64,000 bases of DNA from CBDCFV01 sp965261795 (GTDB taxonomy: Bacteria; Chloroflexota; Dehalococcoidia; Lucifugimonadales; UBA3495), in the NCBI GenBank assembly GCA_965261795.1, contig OZ253476.1, positions 3,410,001-3,474,000 of the forward strand, in the 5' to 3' direction. A model generated the notes under the pieces. It worked only from the letters and a program-made list of their open reading frames with translations, ran no database searches and was not told the DNA's origin. The position numbers and the translations under genes were made by a program. Positions 48,708 through 57,814 of this stretch are shown in pieces; within the stretch, counting starts at the first letter, position 1; each line of letters opens with the position of its first letter.

Positions 48708-49127
48708 ATGCCAACTGTGAATCAATTGGTCAGAAAAGGGCGCAAGCCGGTGCGTAAGAAGACCACAGCGCCGGCGTTGCATTGGGTACAGAACTCGCTT
48801 CGCAACCGGGTCCGTTACGGGCCGGGGTGCCCGCAACGGAGGGGGGTGTGCCTTCAGGTGCGCACCATGACCCCCAAGAAACCCAACTCCGCGCTGCGCA
48901 AGATCGCCCGGGTACGGCTTACAAATGGGGTGGAAGTCACGGCCTACATCGGCGGTGAGGGGCACAATCTCCAGGAGCACTCGGTAGTGCTGGTGCGGGG
49001 CGGCAGGGTTAAAGACCTGCCGGGGGTCCGCTACCATGTAGTCCGCAGCGCCCTGGACTGCGAAGGGGTGCAGGACCGTCGTCGTGGGCGCAGCAAATAC
49101 GGGGCCGACAAGCCCAGGACCGGCTAA
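48708..49127 (+). CDS. rpsL: 30S ribosomal protein uS12
   Basis: ATG 48708 begins MPTVNQLVRKGRKP, the universal start; the frame further upstream is promoter DNA. 139 residues with the decoding-centre loops TPKKPNSALRKIARV and GRVKDLPGVRYHVVR. The lysines linked to streptomycin response are intact (PKKPNS). First gene of the long ribosomal run. Confidence 0.98.
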   Translation: MPTVNQLVRKGRKPVRKKTTAPALHWVQNSLRNRVRYGPGCPQRRGVCLQVRTMTPKKPNSALRKIARVRLTNGVEVTAYIGGEGHNLQEHSVVLVRGGRVKDLPGVRYHVVRSALDCEGVQDRRRGRSKYGADKPRTG

Positions 49128-49205
49128 CCCGGTTTGGATTCCAACGGATTCTGTCCCTGATCGGCTGTTACCCCATACGAAACCAGATTGAAGGTGAGGT
49201 AGCCT

Positions 49206-49676
49206 ATGTCCAGGAGAAGGCGAGCGGAGCGCCGGATTATACCGCCGGACCCCATGTACAAAAATCTCGAGCTGGCCAAGTTCATCAACAACGTTATGCA
49301 AAAAGGGAAGAAGACGACAGCTCAACGGATTCTGTATAACGCCTTCGATATTATCAAGGACCAGTCGAACCGGGAGCCGTTGGAGGTGTTCCAGCAGGCA
49401 ATGAGGAACGCCACCCCCATTGTGGAAGTCAAGCCCAAGCGGGTAGGCGGTGCGACCTACCAAGTGCCGACGGAGCTCCGGTCCACCCGGAGTGAGGCGC
49501 TGGCTATTCGCTGGCTCATTCGTGGGGCCAGGGCAAGAAAAGGTATACCCATGCGCCAAGGGTTGGCGCAAGAGCTTATGGAAGCATCAAGAGGCGAAGG
49601 TTCGGCGGTTCGTCGCAAGGAGGAGTTACACCGTATGGCGGAGGCGAACCGAGCCTTTGTCCATTATAGAAGGTAG
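49206..49676 (+). CDS. rpsG: 30S ribosomal protein uS7
   Basis: 156 residues, normal length. MSRRRRAERRIIPPDPMYKNLELAKFINNVMQKGKK at the start and the QVPTELRSTRSEALAIRWL centre are typical. It nucleates the 30S head by binding 16S rRNA. GGTGAGG lies before the ATG. Confidence 0.98.
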   Translation: MSRRRRAERRIIPPDPMYKNLELAKFINNVMQKGKKTTAQRILYNAFDIIKDQSNREPLEVFQQAMRNATPIVEVKPKRVGGATYQVPTELRSTRSEALAIRWLIRGARARKGIPMRQGLAQELMEASRGEGSAVRRKEELHRMAEANRAFVHYRR

Positions 49677-49699
49677 ACTCCTCCCCAGGTCTGCCCGCG

Positions 49700-51808
49700 G
49701 TGACAAACATTACTATGGAGAATAGCTTTCCAATCGAGAAAATCCGTAACATCGGCTTTATCGCTCATATTGACGCGGGTAAGACTACAGTTACTGAAAG
49801 GGCTCTTTTTATCACCGGACGGATACACCGTGTTGGAGGGGTTGACGAAGGGACCACGGCGATGGACTGGATGCCTCAGGAACGGGAACGGGGCATCACT
49901 ATTACCGCCGCCGCCACCACTACCTACTGGCGGGACCACCGTGTCAACATCATTGACACTCCCGGCCACGTCGACTTTACTGCCGAGGTGGAGCGCAGCC
50001 TACGGGTTCTGGACGGGGGCATAGTTGTCCTCGACGCCGTGGCTGGCGTCCAATCCCAGTCGGAGACGGTGTGGCGCCAAGCCGACACCTACAAAGTCCC
50101 CCGAATCTGTTTCGTGAACAAAATGGACCGGGTAGGGTCCAACTACGAAAGAACTATTGACTCTGTCCGGAGGCGTCTGCGGGCCAATCCTGTTGCGGTA
50201 CAGTTGCCCATCGGTGAGGAAGACCACTTCCGAGGAATGGTCGATCTGATGACCGGTCAAGCGATGGTATATCCCAACGGGCATAACAAAGGCAGCCGCA
50301 ACAACGGTTCCGAAGCCCCGGAGTTGGTCCCAGTCCCTTCCGAGTGCGAAGAGGACTACCAAAGCTACCGGCAAGAGATGATCGAGAAGATCGTCGAGAC
50401 TGATGAAGCCCTCCTGATCCGGTACTTGGAAGGCGAGGTTTTATCGGAAGATGACTTGCGCAAAGCACTGCGCAAAGCGACTCTGGAACGCCGGTTGGTC
50501 CCGGTCTTGTGCGGCAGCGCCATCGCCAACAAGGGAATACACCCTTTGATGGACGCTATCACCGACTATCTGCCGTCTCCCGCAGACGTTCCCCCGGTCG
50601 AAGGAGTGCACCCGGACACGGGGGACACACACCTCCGCAGCCCAGATGAAAGCGAACCACTTGCCGCCCTGGCTTTCAAAGTTGCGACCGATCCTTTCGT
50701 TGGGCGTTTGGTGTTCCTTCGTGTATATTCCGGCCAAGCCCACACAGGTCAGACGGTGTTCAATGTCACCAAGGGGCACCGAGAGCGAATGGGCCGCTTG
50801 TTGCAGATGCATGCCAACCACCGAGAGGAATTGGAGACGGTTGGCGCCGGGAACATTTGCGCGGCTGTGGGCCTGAAGGACACCTTTACCGGGGACACTA
50901 TCACCGTGATGTCGGATCCGGTGATCCTGGAGCCTCCCCAATTCCCTCTACCGGTAGTATCGGTGGCGATTGAACCGATGACCCGTGCCGATCAGGACCG
51001 CTTGGGGCAAGCCCTGCGCAAGCTTTCCGACGAGGACCCGACCTTCCAGGTGACGTTCAACGAGGAGACCGGCCAGACAATCATGTCAGGTATGGGGGAG
51101 CTTCACTTGGAGGTCCTGGTAGACCGGATGCGGCGGGAGTTTTCCGTTGAGGCCCATGTGGGGCAGCCCAGGGTGTCTTACCGAGAGACTATCACCCAGC
51201 CGGTGGAGATCGAAGGGCGCTTCGTGCGCCAGACCGGAGGACACGGCCAGTTTGGTCACGTTTGGCTGCAACTGAAGCCGTTGGAACGGGGCGAAGGCAT
51301 CATTTTCGAAAACGGCGTGGTTGGCGGCGTTATCCCCAGGGAGTACATACCCGCCGTGGAACGGGGCGTGCGGCAAGCGCTGAACAACGGTCCGCTGGCG
51401 GGTTATCCGTTGGTGGACATGAAGGTTACTTTGACCGACGGCAGTTTCCATTCGGTAGACTCTTCAGAGATGGCCTTCCGGAGCGCAGGTATGCTGGCCA
51501 TCCGCGAAGGTGTGCCTAAAGGCAGACCGGTATTGCTGGAGCCAATAGTCGACATGGAAGTCGTAACTCCGGGCGAGCACCTGAGTGAGGTGCTGGGAGA
51601 CCTGGGGACACGCCGGGCCCAAATCAGGAACATAGAAGGGCATGAGGATACGCAAGTGGTGCGGGCACTGCTTCCATTGGGAGAGACCTTCGCTTACACT
51701 ACTGCCTTGCGTTCCATTACCCGTGGACGGGCGGTCTTCACAATGGAGTTCCGTCATTACGAGCCGGTCTCAGAGAATGTTCTGAACACCCTGCTGCGAA
51801 AGGTATAA
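49700..51808 (+). CDS. fusA: Elongation factor G
   Basis: 702 residues with AHIDAGKTT (G1), DTPGHVDFT (G3) and NKMDRVG (G4), domain II, and the domain IV stretch RETITQPVEIEGRFVRQTGGHGQFGHVWL. GTG 49700 or ATG 49715 (MENSFPIEKIRNIG) could be the start; the latter matches family starts. It drives ribosome translocation and recycling. tuf does not follow; rpsJ does, after 27 bases. Confidence 0.97.
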   Translation: MTNITMENSFPIEKIRNIGFIAHIDAGKTTVTERALFITGRIHRVGGVDEGTTAMDWMPQERERGITITAAATTTYWRDHRVNIIDTPGHVDFTAEVERSLRVLDGGIVVLDAVAGVQSQSETVWRQADTYKVPRICFVNKMDRVGSNYERTIDSVRRRLRANPVAVQLPIGEEDHFRGMVDLMTGQAMVYPNGHNKGSRNNGSEAPELVPVPSECEEDYQSYRQEMIEKIVETDEALLIRYLEGEVLSEDDLRKALRKATLERRLVPVLCGSAIANKGIHPLMDAITDYLPSPADVPPVEGVHPDTGDTHLRSPDESEPLAALAFKVATDPFVGRLVFLRVYSGQAHTGQTVFNVTKGHRERMGRLLQMHANHREELETVGAGNICAAVGLKDTFTGDTITVMSDPVILEPPQFPLPVVSVAIEPMTRADQDRLGQALRKLSDEDPTFQVTFNEETGQTIMSGMGELHLEVLVDRMRREFSVEAHVGQPRVSYRETITQPVEIEGRFVRQTGGHGQFGHVWLQLKPLERGEGIIFENGVVGGVIPREYIPAVERGVRQALNNGPLAGYPLVDMKVTLTDGSFHSVDSSEMAFRSAGMLAIREGVPKGRPVLLEPIVDMEVVTPGEHLSEVLGDLGTRRAQIRNIEGHEDTQVVRALLPLGETFAYTTALRSITRGRAVFTMEFRHYEPVSENVLNTLLRKV

Positions 51809-51835
51809 CTCACGCGTCGCCAGCGAAAGAGGATT

Positions 51836-52147
51836 ATGGTAACTAGGCAAAAAGTAAGAATAACTCTCAAGGCGTTCGATCATAAAATGCTCGATCTGTC
51901 GGCAGGCCAGATTGTGGAAACGGCGGAACGTACAGGAGCACGGGTAGCCGGTCCGGTGCCGTTGCCCACCCACATCAGGCGGTTCTGCGTTATTCGAAGC
52001 CCACACGTCGACAAGGACTCACGGGAGCACTTCGAGATTCGCACCCACAAGCGACTGATAGATATTCTCGAGCCGACCTCCAAGACGATAGACTCGCTGA
52101 CCCGGCTCAATCTGCCGGCCGGCGTGGATATTTCCATCAAACTTTAG
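51836..52147 (+). CDS. rpsJ: 30S ribosomal protein uS10
   Basis: 103 residues. KVRITLKAFDHKMLDLSAGQIVETAERTG and PLPTHIRRFCVIRSPHVDKDSREHFEIRTHKR are diagnostic. Usually first gene of the S10 operon; here it continues directly from fusA. Confidence 0.98.
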   Translation: MVTRQKVRITLKAFDHKMLDLSAGQIVETAERTGARVAGPVPLPTHIRRFCVIRSPHVDKDSREHFEIRTHKRLIDILEPTSKTIDSLTRLNLPAGVDISIKL

Positions 52148-52179
52148 TCAGGCAAGCTTTAATCCAGACGGTTACGACG

Positions 52180-52809
52180 ATGTTGCAAACATTTCTTGGC
52201 AAAAAAATAGGTATGAGCCAGGTCTTTCTTGACGACGGCACTATGGCGCCGGTAACCGTCATTGAAGCGGGCCCCTGCTTGGTTACCCAGATCAAGACGG
52301 TTGAGCGTGACGGCTACGAAGCGGTGCAACTGGGTTTCGGCGTCCTCAAACGCCCCAACAAGCCCATGAGAGGCCACATGAAGGATATCCAGGCCTGCCG
52401 CTACCTCAGGGAAGTGAAAGCCGACGATGTCAACGAGCACCAGGTTGGCCAGACCATTTCAGTGGGCATGTTCCAACCCGGAGATATAGTGGATGTCATT
52501 GGCCGCTCCAAGGGCCGAGGGTTCGCCGGTACGATGAAACGGCATGGGTTCGCCGGAGGTCCCCGCACCCACGGTCAATCGGACCGTGCCCGAGCTCCGG
52601 GCTCCATCGGCGGCGGCACTACTCCGGGCAAGGTCTTCAAGGGAATGAAGATGGCCGGTCACATGGGCAACCGCAGGGTCACTACCAAAGGTCTCAAAGT
52701 CGTCAGGGTGGACGAAGAAAGGAACTTATTGCTGTTGAAAGGCGGCGTACCCGGAGCGACGATGGGTCTGCTGCAAATACGGCGCACTGGAAAGTCGGTG
52801 GCGGCGTAG
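52180..52809 (+). CDS. rplC: 50S ribosomal protein uL3
   Basis: 209 residues. LGKKIGMSQVFLDDGTMAPVTVIEAGP, then GRGFAGTMKRHGFAGGPRTHGQSD and RAPGSIGGGTTPGKVFKGMKMAGHMG, the loop that approaches the peptidyl-transferase centre. Confidence 0.98.
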   Translation: MLQTFLGKKIGMSQVFLDDGTMAPVTVIEAGPCLVTQIKTVERDGYEAVQLGFGVLKRPNKPMRGHMKDIQACRYLREVKADDVNEHQVGQTISVGMFQPGDIVDVIGRSKGRGFAGTMKRHGFAGGPRTHGQSDRARAPGSIGGGTTPGKVFKGMKMAGHMGNRRVTTKGLKVVRVDEERNLLLLKGGVPGATMGLLQIRRTGKSVAA

Positions 52810-52842
52810 GGCCGCCTTAACTCGGAGCAAGCAAGGAACAGA

Positions 52843-53553
52843 ATGGAAGTTGCGGTAAAGAACATCAACGGAGATACGGTGGACACCGTTAACTTGGACG
52901 ACGCCGTGTTCTCCGTGCCGATGAACCACTCGTTGGTGCACCAAGCGCTGGTCATATACCAGTCGAACAAACGGCACGGCACCCACGACACCAAGACCAG
53001 GGCCCAGGTGTCGGGAGGCGGTCGCAAGCCGTGGATTCAGAAGCATACCGGACGCGCCCGGCAGGGCAGCATCCGGGCGCCCCAATGGCGGCACGGCGGC
53101 GTGGTTTTCGGCCCGCACCCCAGAAGCTATCGCAAAGCACTGCCCCGGCGAATGCGGCGGTTGGCATTGAAATGCGTTTTGTCCGAGAAGGCACGCCAAC
53201 ACCGATTGGTTTGTGTCGACGGCATGGCCGGTGTCGACGGCAAGACGAAGTCAATGGTCAGCCTGCTTGCAAACCTGGGAGTCAGTGGGTCGACATTGGT
53301 CGTCACCAGGGACGGCGCCGGAGGTGTGGTCCGCGCAGCCAACAACCTGGAAAAGGTATGGACCCTGCCGGTTAACCAACTCAACGCCGACGAGTTGCTG
53401 CGGCGGGATACGGTAATCATTACACTGGATGCGGTCCGCTGGGCGGAACAGGAGTTGGCCGCCGAACCCCACGGACGCAGAGGCCGCGGCAACGCGCAAG
53501 TCGGAGAGCCGGACGACACAGGCGGAGACGAGGACCACGGAGGAGAGGAATAG
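52843..53553 (+). CDS. rplD: 50S ribosomal protein uL4 with acidic C-terminal tail
   Basis: 236 residues. The exit-tunnel loop region reads TRAQVSGGGRKPWIQKHTGRARQGSIRAPQWRHGG. After the normal end (VIITLDAVRWAEQEL) an extra 30 residues are Gly/Asp/Glu-rich (GEPDDTGGDEDHGGEE), not usual for the family. Confidence 0.97.
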   Translation: MEVAVKNINGDTVDTVNLDDAVFSVPMNHSLVHQALVIYQSNKRHGTHDTKTRAQVSGGGRKPWIQKHTGRARQGSIRAPQWRHGGVVFGPHPRSYRKALPRRMRRLALKCVLSEKARQHRLVCVDGMAGVDGKTKSMVSLLANLGVSGSTLVVTRDGAGGVVRAANNLEKVWTLPVNQLNADELLRRDTVIITLDAVRWAEQELAAEPHGRRGRGNAQVGEPDDTGGDEDHGGEE

Positions 53554-53838
53554 ATGAATATCCACCACGTCCTTCTGAAGCCTACCATCACCGAGAAAAG
53601 CACCATCCTCCAGGAATCGGGCAAGTACACCTTCCACGTGGCCCCCAAAGCGAACAAGATAGAGATTAGACAGGCCGTTGAGCAAAGTTTCGGAGTAACG
53701 GTTGTCGACGTCAACGTTACCAAGCTTCACGGCAAACGGAAGAGGTACGGCCCTCGCGTCAAGAAGTTGCCGGATACGAAAAAAGCTGTGGTCACCTTGA
53801 AGACAGGGGACCGGATTAACCTGATCGAAGGGCTGTAG
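53554..53838 (+). CDS. rplW: 50S ribosomal protein uL23
   Basis: 94 residues. MNIHHVLLKPTITEKSTILQ start and VTKLHGKRKRYGPRVKKLPDTKKAVVTL are typical. It lies at the tunnel exit and docks SRP and trigger factor. Its ATG abuts the rplD stop. Confidence 0.97.
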   Translation: MNIHHVLLKPTITEKSTILQESGKYTFHVAPKANKIEIRQAVEQSFGVTVVDVNVTKLHGKRKRYGPRVKKLPDTKKAVVTLKTGDRINLIEGL

Positions 53839-53855
53839 GCCCTGGGGTAAACGTT

Positions 53856-54689
53856 ATGCCATTGAAAAACTTGAAGCCGATCACTCCGGGCACCAGGAAT
53901 GCGGTGCGACCGTCTTTCGAAGAAATAACCAAAACCAAGCCCGAGAAATCGTTGCTCGAGCATCTTCCCAGCCACGCGGGGCGTAATAACCAGGGGCGGA
54001 TAACTACCCGGTCGCGGGGCGGCGGGCATCGTAAGATGTACCGGAAAATCGATTTCAAGCGAATAAAAGACAATGTCCCGGGGCGGGTTGTTGCGATAGA
54101 ATACGATCCCAATCGCACCACGCGCATTGCCCTGATCTATTACGCCGACGGTGAGAAGAGCTACATCCTGGCGCCGCTAGGTCTGTCGGTCGGCGACTGG
54201 GTTGAGTCTGGTCCGCAAGCGGAGATTCACCCGGGTAACTGCCTGCCTTTAAGGTCAATCCCCACAGGCACGGTGGTGCACAACCTGGAGTTGACTCCGC
54301 AGCGTGGAGGCCAATTGGCCCGCAGCGCGGGCGCGGGCGCTCAGGTGCTTTCCAGGGAAAGCGAGTATGTATTGATAAGGTTGCCATCGGGAGAGATGCG
54401 GCGGGTTCTGCTCTCCTGCCGGGCGACTATCGGCCAGCTTTCCAATCCAGACCATAAGAATGAAAGCTTGGGCAAGGCCGGGGCAAGCCGCCACTTGGGA
54501 CGCCGGCCCCACGTTCGAGGTGTGGCGATGAACCCGGTGGACCACCCCCACGGCGGCGGCGAGGGCCGCTCGCCCATCGGTATGCCCAGTCCCAAGTCGC
54601 CCACCGGCTTGCCGACTCTGGGCCGCAAGACGCGAAAGCCTCACAAGGCCAGCAGCGATTTCATAATGCGAAGGGGCAGGAGACGGTAA
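53856..54689 (+). CDS. rplB: 50S ribosomal protein uL2
   Basis: 277 residues. RNNQGRITTRSRGGGHRKMYRKIDFKR and the C-terminal RGVAMNPVDHPHGGGEGRSPIGMPSPKSP carry the conserved histidine near the peptidyl-transferase centre. Full length and unremarkable. Confidence 0.98.
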   Translation: MPLKNLKPITPGTRNAVRPSFEEITKTKPEKSLLEHLPSHAGRNNQGRITTRSRGGGHRKMYRKIDFKRIKDNVPGRVVAIEYDPNRTTRIALIYYADGEKSYILAPLGLSVGDWVESGPQAEIHPGNCLPLRSIPTGTVVHNLELTPQRGGQLARSAGAGAQVLSRESEYVLIRLPSGEMRRVLLSCRATIGQLSNPDHKNESLGKAGASRHLGRRPHVRGVAMNPVDHPHGGGEGRSPIGMPSPKSPTGLPTLGRKTRKPHKASSDFIMRRGRRR

Positions 54690-54690
54690 T

Positions 54691-54975
54691 ATGTCCCGTT
54701 CGGTTAAAAAAGGTCCCTATGTTGATGCGAAACTCGCCAAGAAGGTTGACGTTGTGCAGCGGTCGGGGGCCAAGACGGTCATAAGGACCTGGTCTCGTGC
54801 GTCGATGATAATGCCTGAGATGGTCGGGTTGACCATCGGCGTCCACGACGGCAGGCGCCATGTCCCGGTGTTCGTAACGGAGAACATGGTGGGACACCGG
54901 TTGGGCGAGTTCTCGCCCACGCGGACTTACAGAGGCCACGTTTCCCGGTCAGAACGGTCGAGTAGAGTGAGGTAA
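54691..54975 (+). CDS. rpsS: 30S ribosomal protein uS19
   Basis: 94 residues. MSRSVKKGPYVDAKLAKKVD and GHRLGEFSPTRTYRGHVSRSERSSRVR are typical. It starts 1 base after the rplB stop, so translation is coupled. Confidence 0.97.
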   Translation: MSRSVKKGPYVDAKLAKKVDVVQRSGAKTVIRTWSRASMIMPEMVGLTIGVHDGRRHVPVFVTENMVGHRLGEFSPTRTYRGHVSRSERSSRVR

Positions 54976-54979
54976 TCAA

Positions 54980-55327
54980 TTGCCCCCGGTTCGAGCAATG
55001 GCCAAACAGATAGGAGCGTCGCAAAAACGCTTGAAGCCGATCCTGGACATGGTCCGGGGTCAGCCGGTTAACAATGCTTTGGATACCTTGAGCTTGTTGA
55101 CATCCCCTTGGGCCAGAGTGGTCTATAAGGTGGTGCAATCGGCGGCGGCCAACGCCGAGAACAACATGCTGATGGACAGGGACGCTTTGCGGATCGTCCA
55201 GATAACGGCTGATCAGGCAAAGCCCCTCAAGCGGTTCCGGCCCCGGGCCAGGGGCCGCATAGGACGGATCATCAAGCGCTCCAGCCACATCACGGTCGTG
55301 GTTGATGAACCTGGTCAGGAGTTTTAA
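54980..55327 (+). CDS. rplV: 50S ribosomal protein uL22
   Basis: TTG 54980 has a GAGG site 7 bases upstream; ATG 54998 (MAKQIGASQKRLKP) is the alternative. 115 or 109 residues. Motifs QPVNNALDTLSLLTSPWARVVYKVVQSAAANAENN and the FRPRARGRIGRIIKRSSHITVVV hairpin are typical. Confidence 0.96.
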   Translation: MPPVRAMAKQIGASQKRLKPILDMVRGQPVNNALDTLSLLTSPWARVVYKVVQSAAANAENNMLMDRDALRIVQITADQAKPLKRFRPRARGRIGRIIKRSSHITVVVDEPGQEF

Positions 55328-55329
55328 TT

Positions 55330-56070
55330 ATGGGCCATAAGACTCACCCGTACGGTTTCAGGCTGAGCATCATAAAAGACTGGAAGGCCCATTGGTTCGC
55401 TCCCCGCGCTGACAGCTACCGTCGCTTGGTGCTGGAAGACCTGCAGCTTAGAAACAGTATCCGCAACGAGTACCAAGGCTTTGCTGACGCAGGCATAGCC
55501 CGGGTGGAGATTGACCGGGGGGCGCAGGACAGCGTCATCAACATCCACTCTGCCCGCCCCGGCATCGTTATCGGACGGGACGGGGAGCGGGTCAAGAACC
55601 TCCGCGCCAAGCTGGAGAGGATAACCCAGCGGCGGGTGCAACTGAACATCCTGGAGATAGAGCAGCCGGAGATTAACGCCTACCTGGTGGGCCGGAATAT
55701 TGCAGACCAACTGGAACGGCGCGTAGCCTACCGGCGGGCGATGAGGCAAGCGGCGCAAAGAGCCATGCAGGGAGGCGCTCAGGGTATCAAGATAATCGTC
55801 AAAGGGCGCATCTCCGGCTCGGAGATCGCCCGGGTGGAGAAGCTGATGTTGGGTCGGGTGCCGCTGCACACCTTGCGGGCCGACATCGACTATGCACTGG
55901 CCGAAGCCCACACTACTATGGGGCGGGTAGGTGTAAAAGTTTGGGTCTACCACGGAGACATCCTGCCGCCTCCGCCGGAAGAGGTAGAGGAGCTGGACAC
56001 CATCGAGGTAACAGTACAGGCCGATGGTCCGGATGAAGACATTGTTATCGATGAAGACCTGCAGCCTTAG
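55330..56070 (+). CDS. rpsC: 30S ribosomal protein uS3
   Basis: 246 residues. GHKTHPYGFRLSIIKDWKAHWFA start, KH domain GIVIGRDGERVKNLRAKLE, and C-terminal half GRVGVKVWVYHGDILPP. The tail ends with acidic residues (GPDEDIVIDEDLQP). Confidence 0.98.
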   Translation: MGHKTHPYGFRLSIIKDWKAHWFAPRADSYRRLVLEDLQLRNSIRNEYQGFADAGIARVEIDRGAQDSVINIHSARPGIVIGRDGERVKNLRAKLERITQRRVQLNILEIEQPEINAYLVGRNIADQLERRVAYRRAMRQAAQRAMQGGAQGIKIIVKGRISGSEIARVEKLMLGRVPLHTLRADIDYALAEAHTTMGRVGVKVWVYHGDILPPPPEEVEELDTIEVTVQADGPDEDIVIDEDLQP

Positions 56071-56083
56071 CTAGGAGTATTTG

Positions 56084-56521
56084 ATGCTACAGCCGAAGCG
56101 GACCAAGTACAGAAAATCGTTTCGGGGTCGCCGTAAGGGCATGGCCACCAGCGGCAATAGTGTAGACTTTGGGGAATTCGGACTCAAGGCCCTGGCAGCC
56201 GACTGGATTACTGCGCGGCAGATAGAAGCGGCCCGCGTCGCAGTGACACGCCGGCTCAGAAGAGGCGGGCAGGTATGGATACGGGTGTTTCCCGACAAAC
56301 CAATCAGTAAGAAGGCCGCCGAGACCCGCATGGGAGGCGGCAAAGCCGCCAACGAATATTGGGCCGCTGTCGTTAAACCCGGGCGAATCCTTTTTGAGGT
56401 TGGCGGCGTGCCGGCGCAGGACGCCATAGAGGCGCTGCAACTGGCCGCTCACAAGCTCCCCATCCCAACCAAGACGGTGCAGCGGGACCGGATCGCCGCT
56501 TTGACCGGCCGCACCGGATAG
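56084..56521 (+). CDS. rplP: 50S ribosomal protein uL16
   Basis: ATG 56084 (MLQPKRTKYRKSFRGRRKG) has AGGAG 6 bases before it and is preferred to the TTG just upstream. 145 residues, with GGQVWIRVFPDKPISKKAAETRMGGGK typical of the family. Confidence 0.98.
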   Translation: MLQPKRTKYRKSFRGRRKGMATSGNSVDFGEFGLKALAADWITARQIEAARVAVTRRLRRGGQVWIRVFPDKPISKKAAETRMGGGKAANEYWAAVVKPGRILFEVGGVPAQDAIEALQLAAHKLPIPTKTVQRDRIAALTGRTG

Positions 56522-56533
56522 AGGCGCAGGACG

Positions 56534-56731
56534 ATGCAGATACACGAGATCAGAGCGCTTACAGACCAGCAGTTGCAGGAAGAGCTGGCCAAGACCGAGC
56601 GGGAGTTGATGGACCTCCGGTTTCGCGCCGCCACCAACCAGCTACCCAACACCAACTTGCCCAGGACGGTGCGCCGGTCCATAGCCCGGATCAAGACCGT
56701 CGCCAGTGAACGGCAGCAGACGGAGGCTTAA
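56534..56731 (+). CDS. rpmC: 50S ribosomal protein uL29
   Basis: 65 residues, a helical hairpin protein: MQIHEIRALTDQQLQEELAKTERELMDLRFRAATNQL and RTVRRSIARIKTV. Normal size. Confidence 0.96.
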   Translation: MQIHEIRALTDQQLQEELAKTERELMDLRFRAATNQLPNTNLPRTVRRSIARIKTVASERQQTEA

Positions 56732-56733
56732 GC

Positions 56734-57129
56734 TTGGCAAAGTCTATGAGGAAAGTCCGTACCGGGTCGGTCGTGCGCGTAAGGATGGACCGCACCGCGG
56801 TAGTGGAAATGGTCTGGAAGCAGCGTAACCGGTTGTACCGGAAGCAGGTGCGGCGGCTGACGAGGTTCATGGTCCACGACCCTGAAAACCGGTGCCAACT
56901 GGGAGATACGGTCCGCATAGAAGAGACCAGGCCGATCTCCAAGACCAAGCACTGGCGTTTGATGGAGATATTGGACCGGCGGCAAGTAGCCGAAGTCCAG
57001 CCCATTGAGCTTGAAGCCGACGCCGAAGTGTTTGCAGAGGAAGACGAAGACCAATTGCTTGACGAGGAAAATCAAGAGGAAGAGAGAGACGAAGATTCCG
57101 ATTCCCAAGAACAGGATACCGAGGAATGA
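56734..57129 (+). CDS. rpsQ: 30S ribosomal protein uS17 with long acidic tail
   Basis: The first 85 residues are a normal uS17 OB fold (KVRTGSVVRVRMDRTAVVEM, GDTVRIEETRPISKTKHWRLMEIL). Residues about 88-131 form an unusual acidic tail (EEDEDQLLDEENQEEERDED, then more). The stop overlaps the rplN start by 4 bases. The tail is likely disordered and surface exposed. Confidence 0.95.
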   Translation: MAKSMRKVRTGSVVRVRMDRTAVVEMVWKQRNRLYRKQVRRLTRFMVHDPENRCQLGDTVRIEETRPISKTKHWRLMEILDRRQVAEVQPIELEADAEVFAEEDEDQLLDEENQEEERDEDSDSQEQDTEE

Positions 57130-57494
57130 TCCAGACTTATACACGGCTGACAGTAGCCGACAACAGCGGAGCCAAGATGATCCGCTTGATAAACATCCCT
57201 GGAAGCGGCAAGCGGAAGTTCGCCAGCTTGGGTGACGTGATAGTATGCAACGTCCGGGAGGCTGCTCCTAACTCTCCGGTGCGCAAGGGCGACATAGTCC
57301 GCGCGGTGATAATTCGTCAAGCTCAAGGCCACCGGAGGCCCGACGGCACTTATATCAAGTTCGATGACAACGCCGCGGTGCTGATATTGGACAACAGGCT
57401 GCCGCGGGGTACCCGCATATTCGGCCCGGTGGCCCGGGAGTTGCGGGACCGGGGGTTCATGCGGATCATTTCTTTAGCCTCCGAGGTGGTATAA
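57126..57494 (+). CDS. rplN: 50S ribosomal protein uL14
   Basis: 122 residues: MIQTYTRLTVADNSGAKMIRLINIPGSGKRKFASLGD, and FDDNAAVLILDNRLPRGTRIFGPVARELR. Overlaps rpsQ by 4 bases and rplX by 1. Confidence 0.98.
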   Translation: MIQTYTRLTVADNSGAKMIRLINIPGSGKRKFASLGDVIVCNVREAAPNSPVRKGDIVRAVIIRQAQGHRRPDGTYIKFDDNAAVLILDNRLPRGTRIFGPVARELRDRGFMRIISLASEVV

Positions 57495-57814
57495 TGCGCA
57501 TCCGAAGCGGAGACAACGTATTGGTCATCGCCGGCAAGGAGAAGGGTAAGACCGGGCGGGTTGAGCGCCAGTTGATCAAAAAAGATCGTGTGGTGGTGGA
57601 AGGGGTAAACTTTATTACACGCCACGTGAAACCGAGGCCGGGCGTTCGGCAGTCGGGGCGCATCCAGCAGGAAGCCCCTATCCACGAGTCGAACCTCATG
57701 TTGATTTGCAACAAGTGCAACCGGCCCACCAGGCCCAACATTGTTTTTCTCGATACCGGAGCACGAGTCAGAAGCTGTCCCAAGTGTCAAGAAGTGATCG
57801 ATAATGCAAGATAA
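57494..57814 (+). CDS. rplX: 50S ribosomal protein uL24 with zinc-ribbon-like end
   Basis: 106 residues. KOW motif SGDNVLVIAGKEKGKTGRVERQL, then GVNFITRHVKPRPG. The C-terminus has two Cys-x2-Cys pairs (CNKC and CPKC) that could bind zinc. Overlaps the start of rplE by 11 bases. Confidence 0.96.
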   Translation: MRIRSGDNVLVIAGKEKGKTGRVERQLIKKDRVVVEGVNFITRHVKPRPGVRQSGRIQQEAPIHESNLMLICNKCNRPTRPNIVFLDTGARVRSCPKCQEVIDNAR

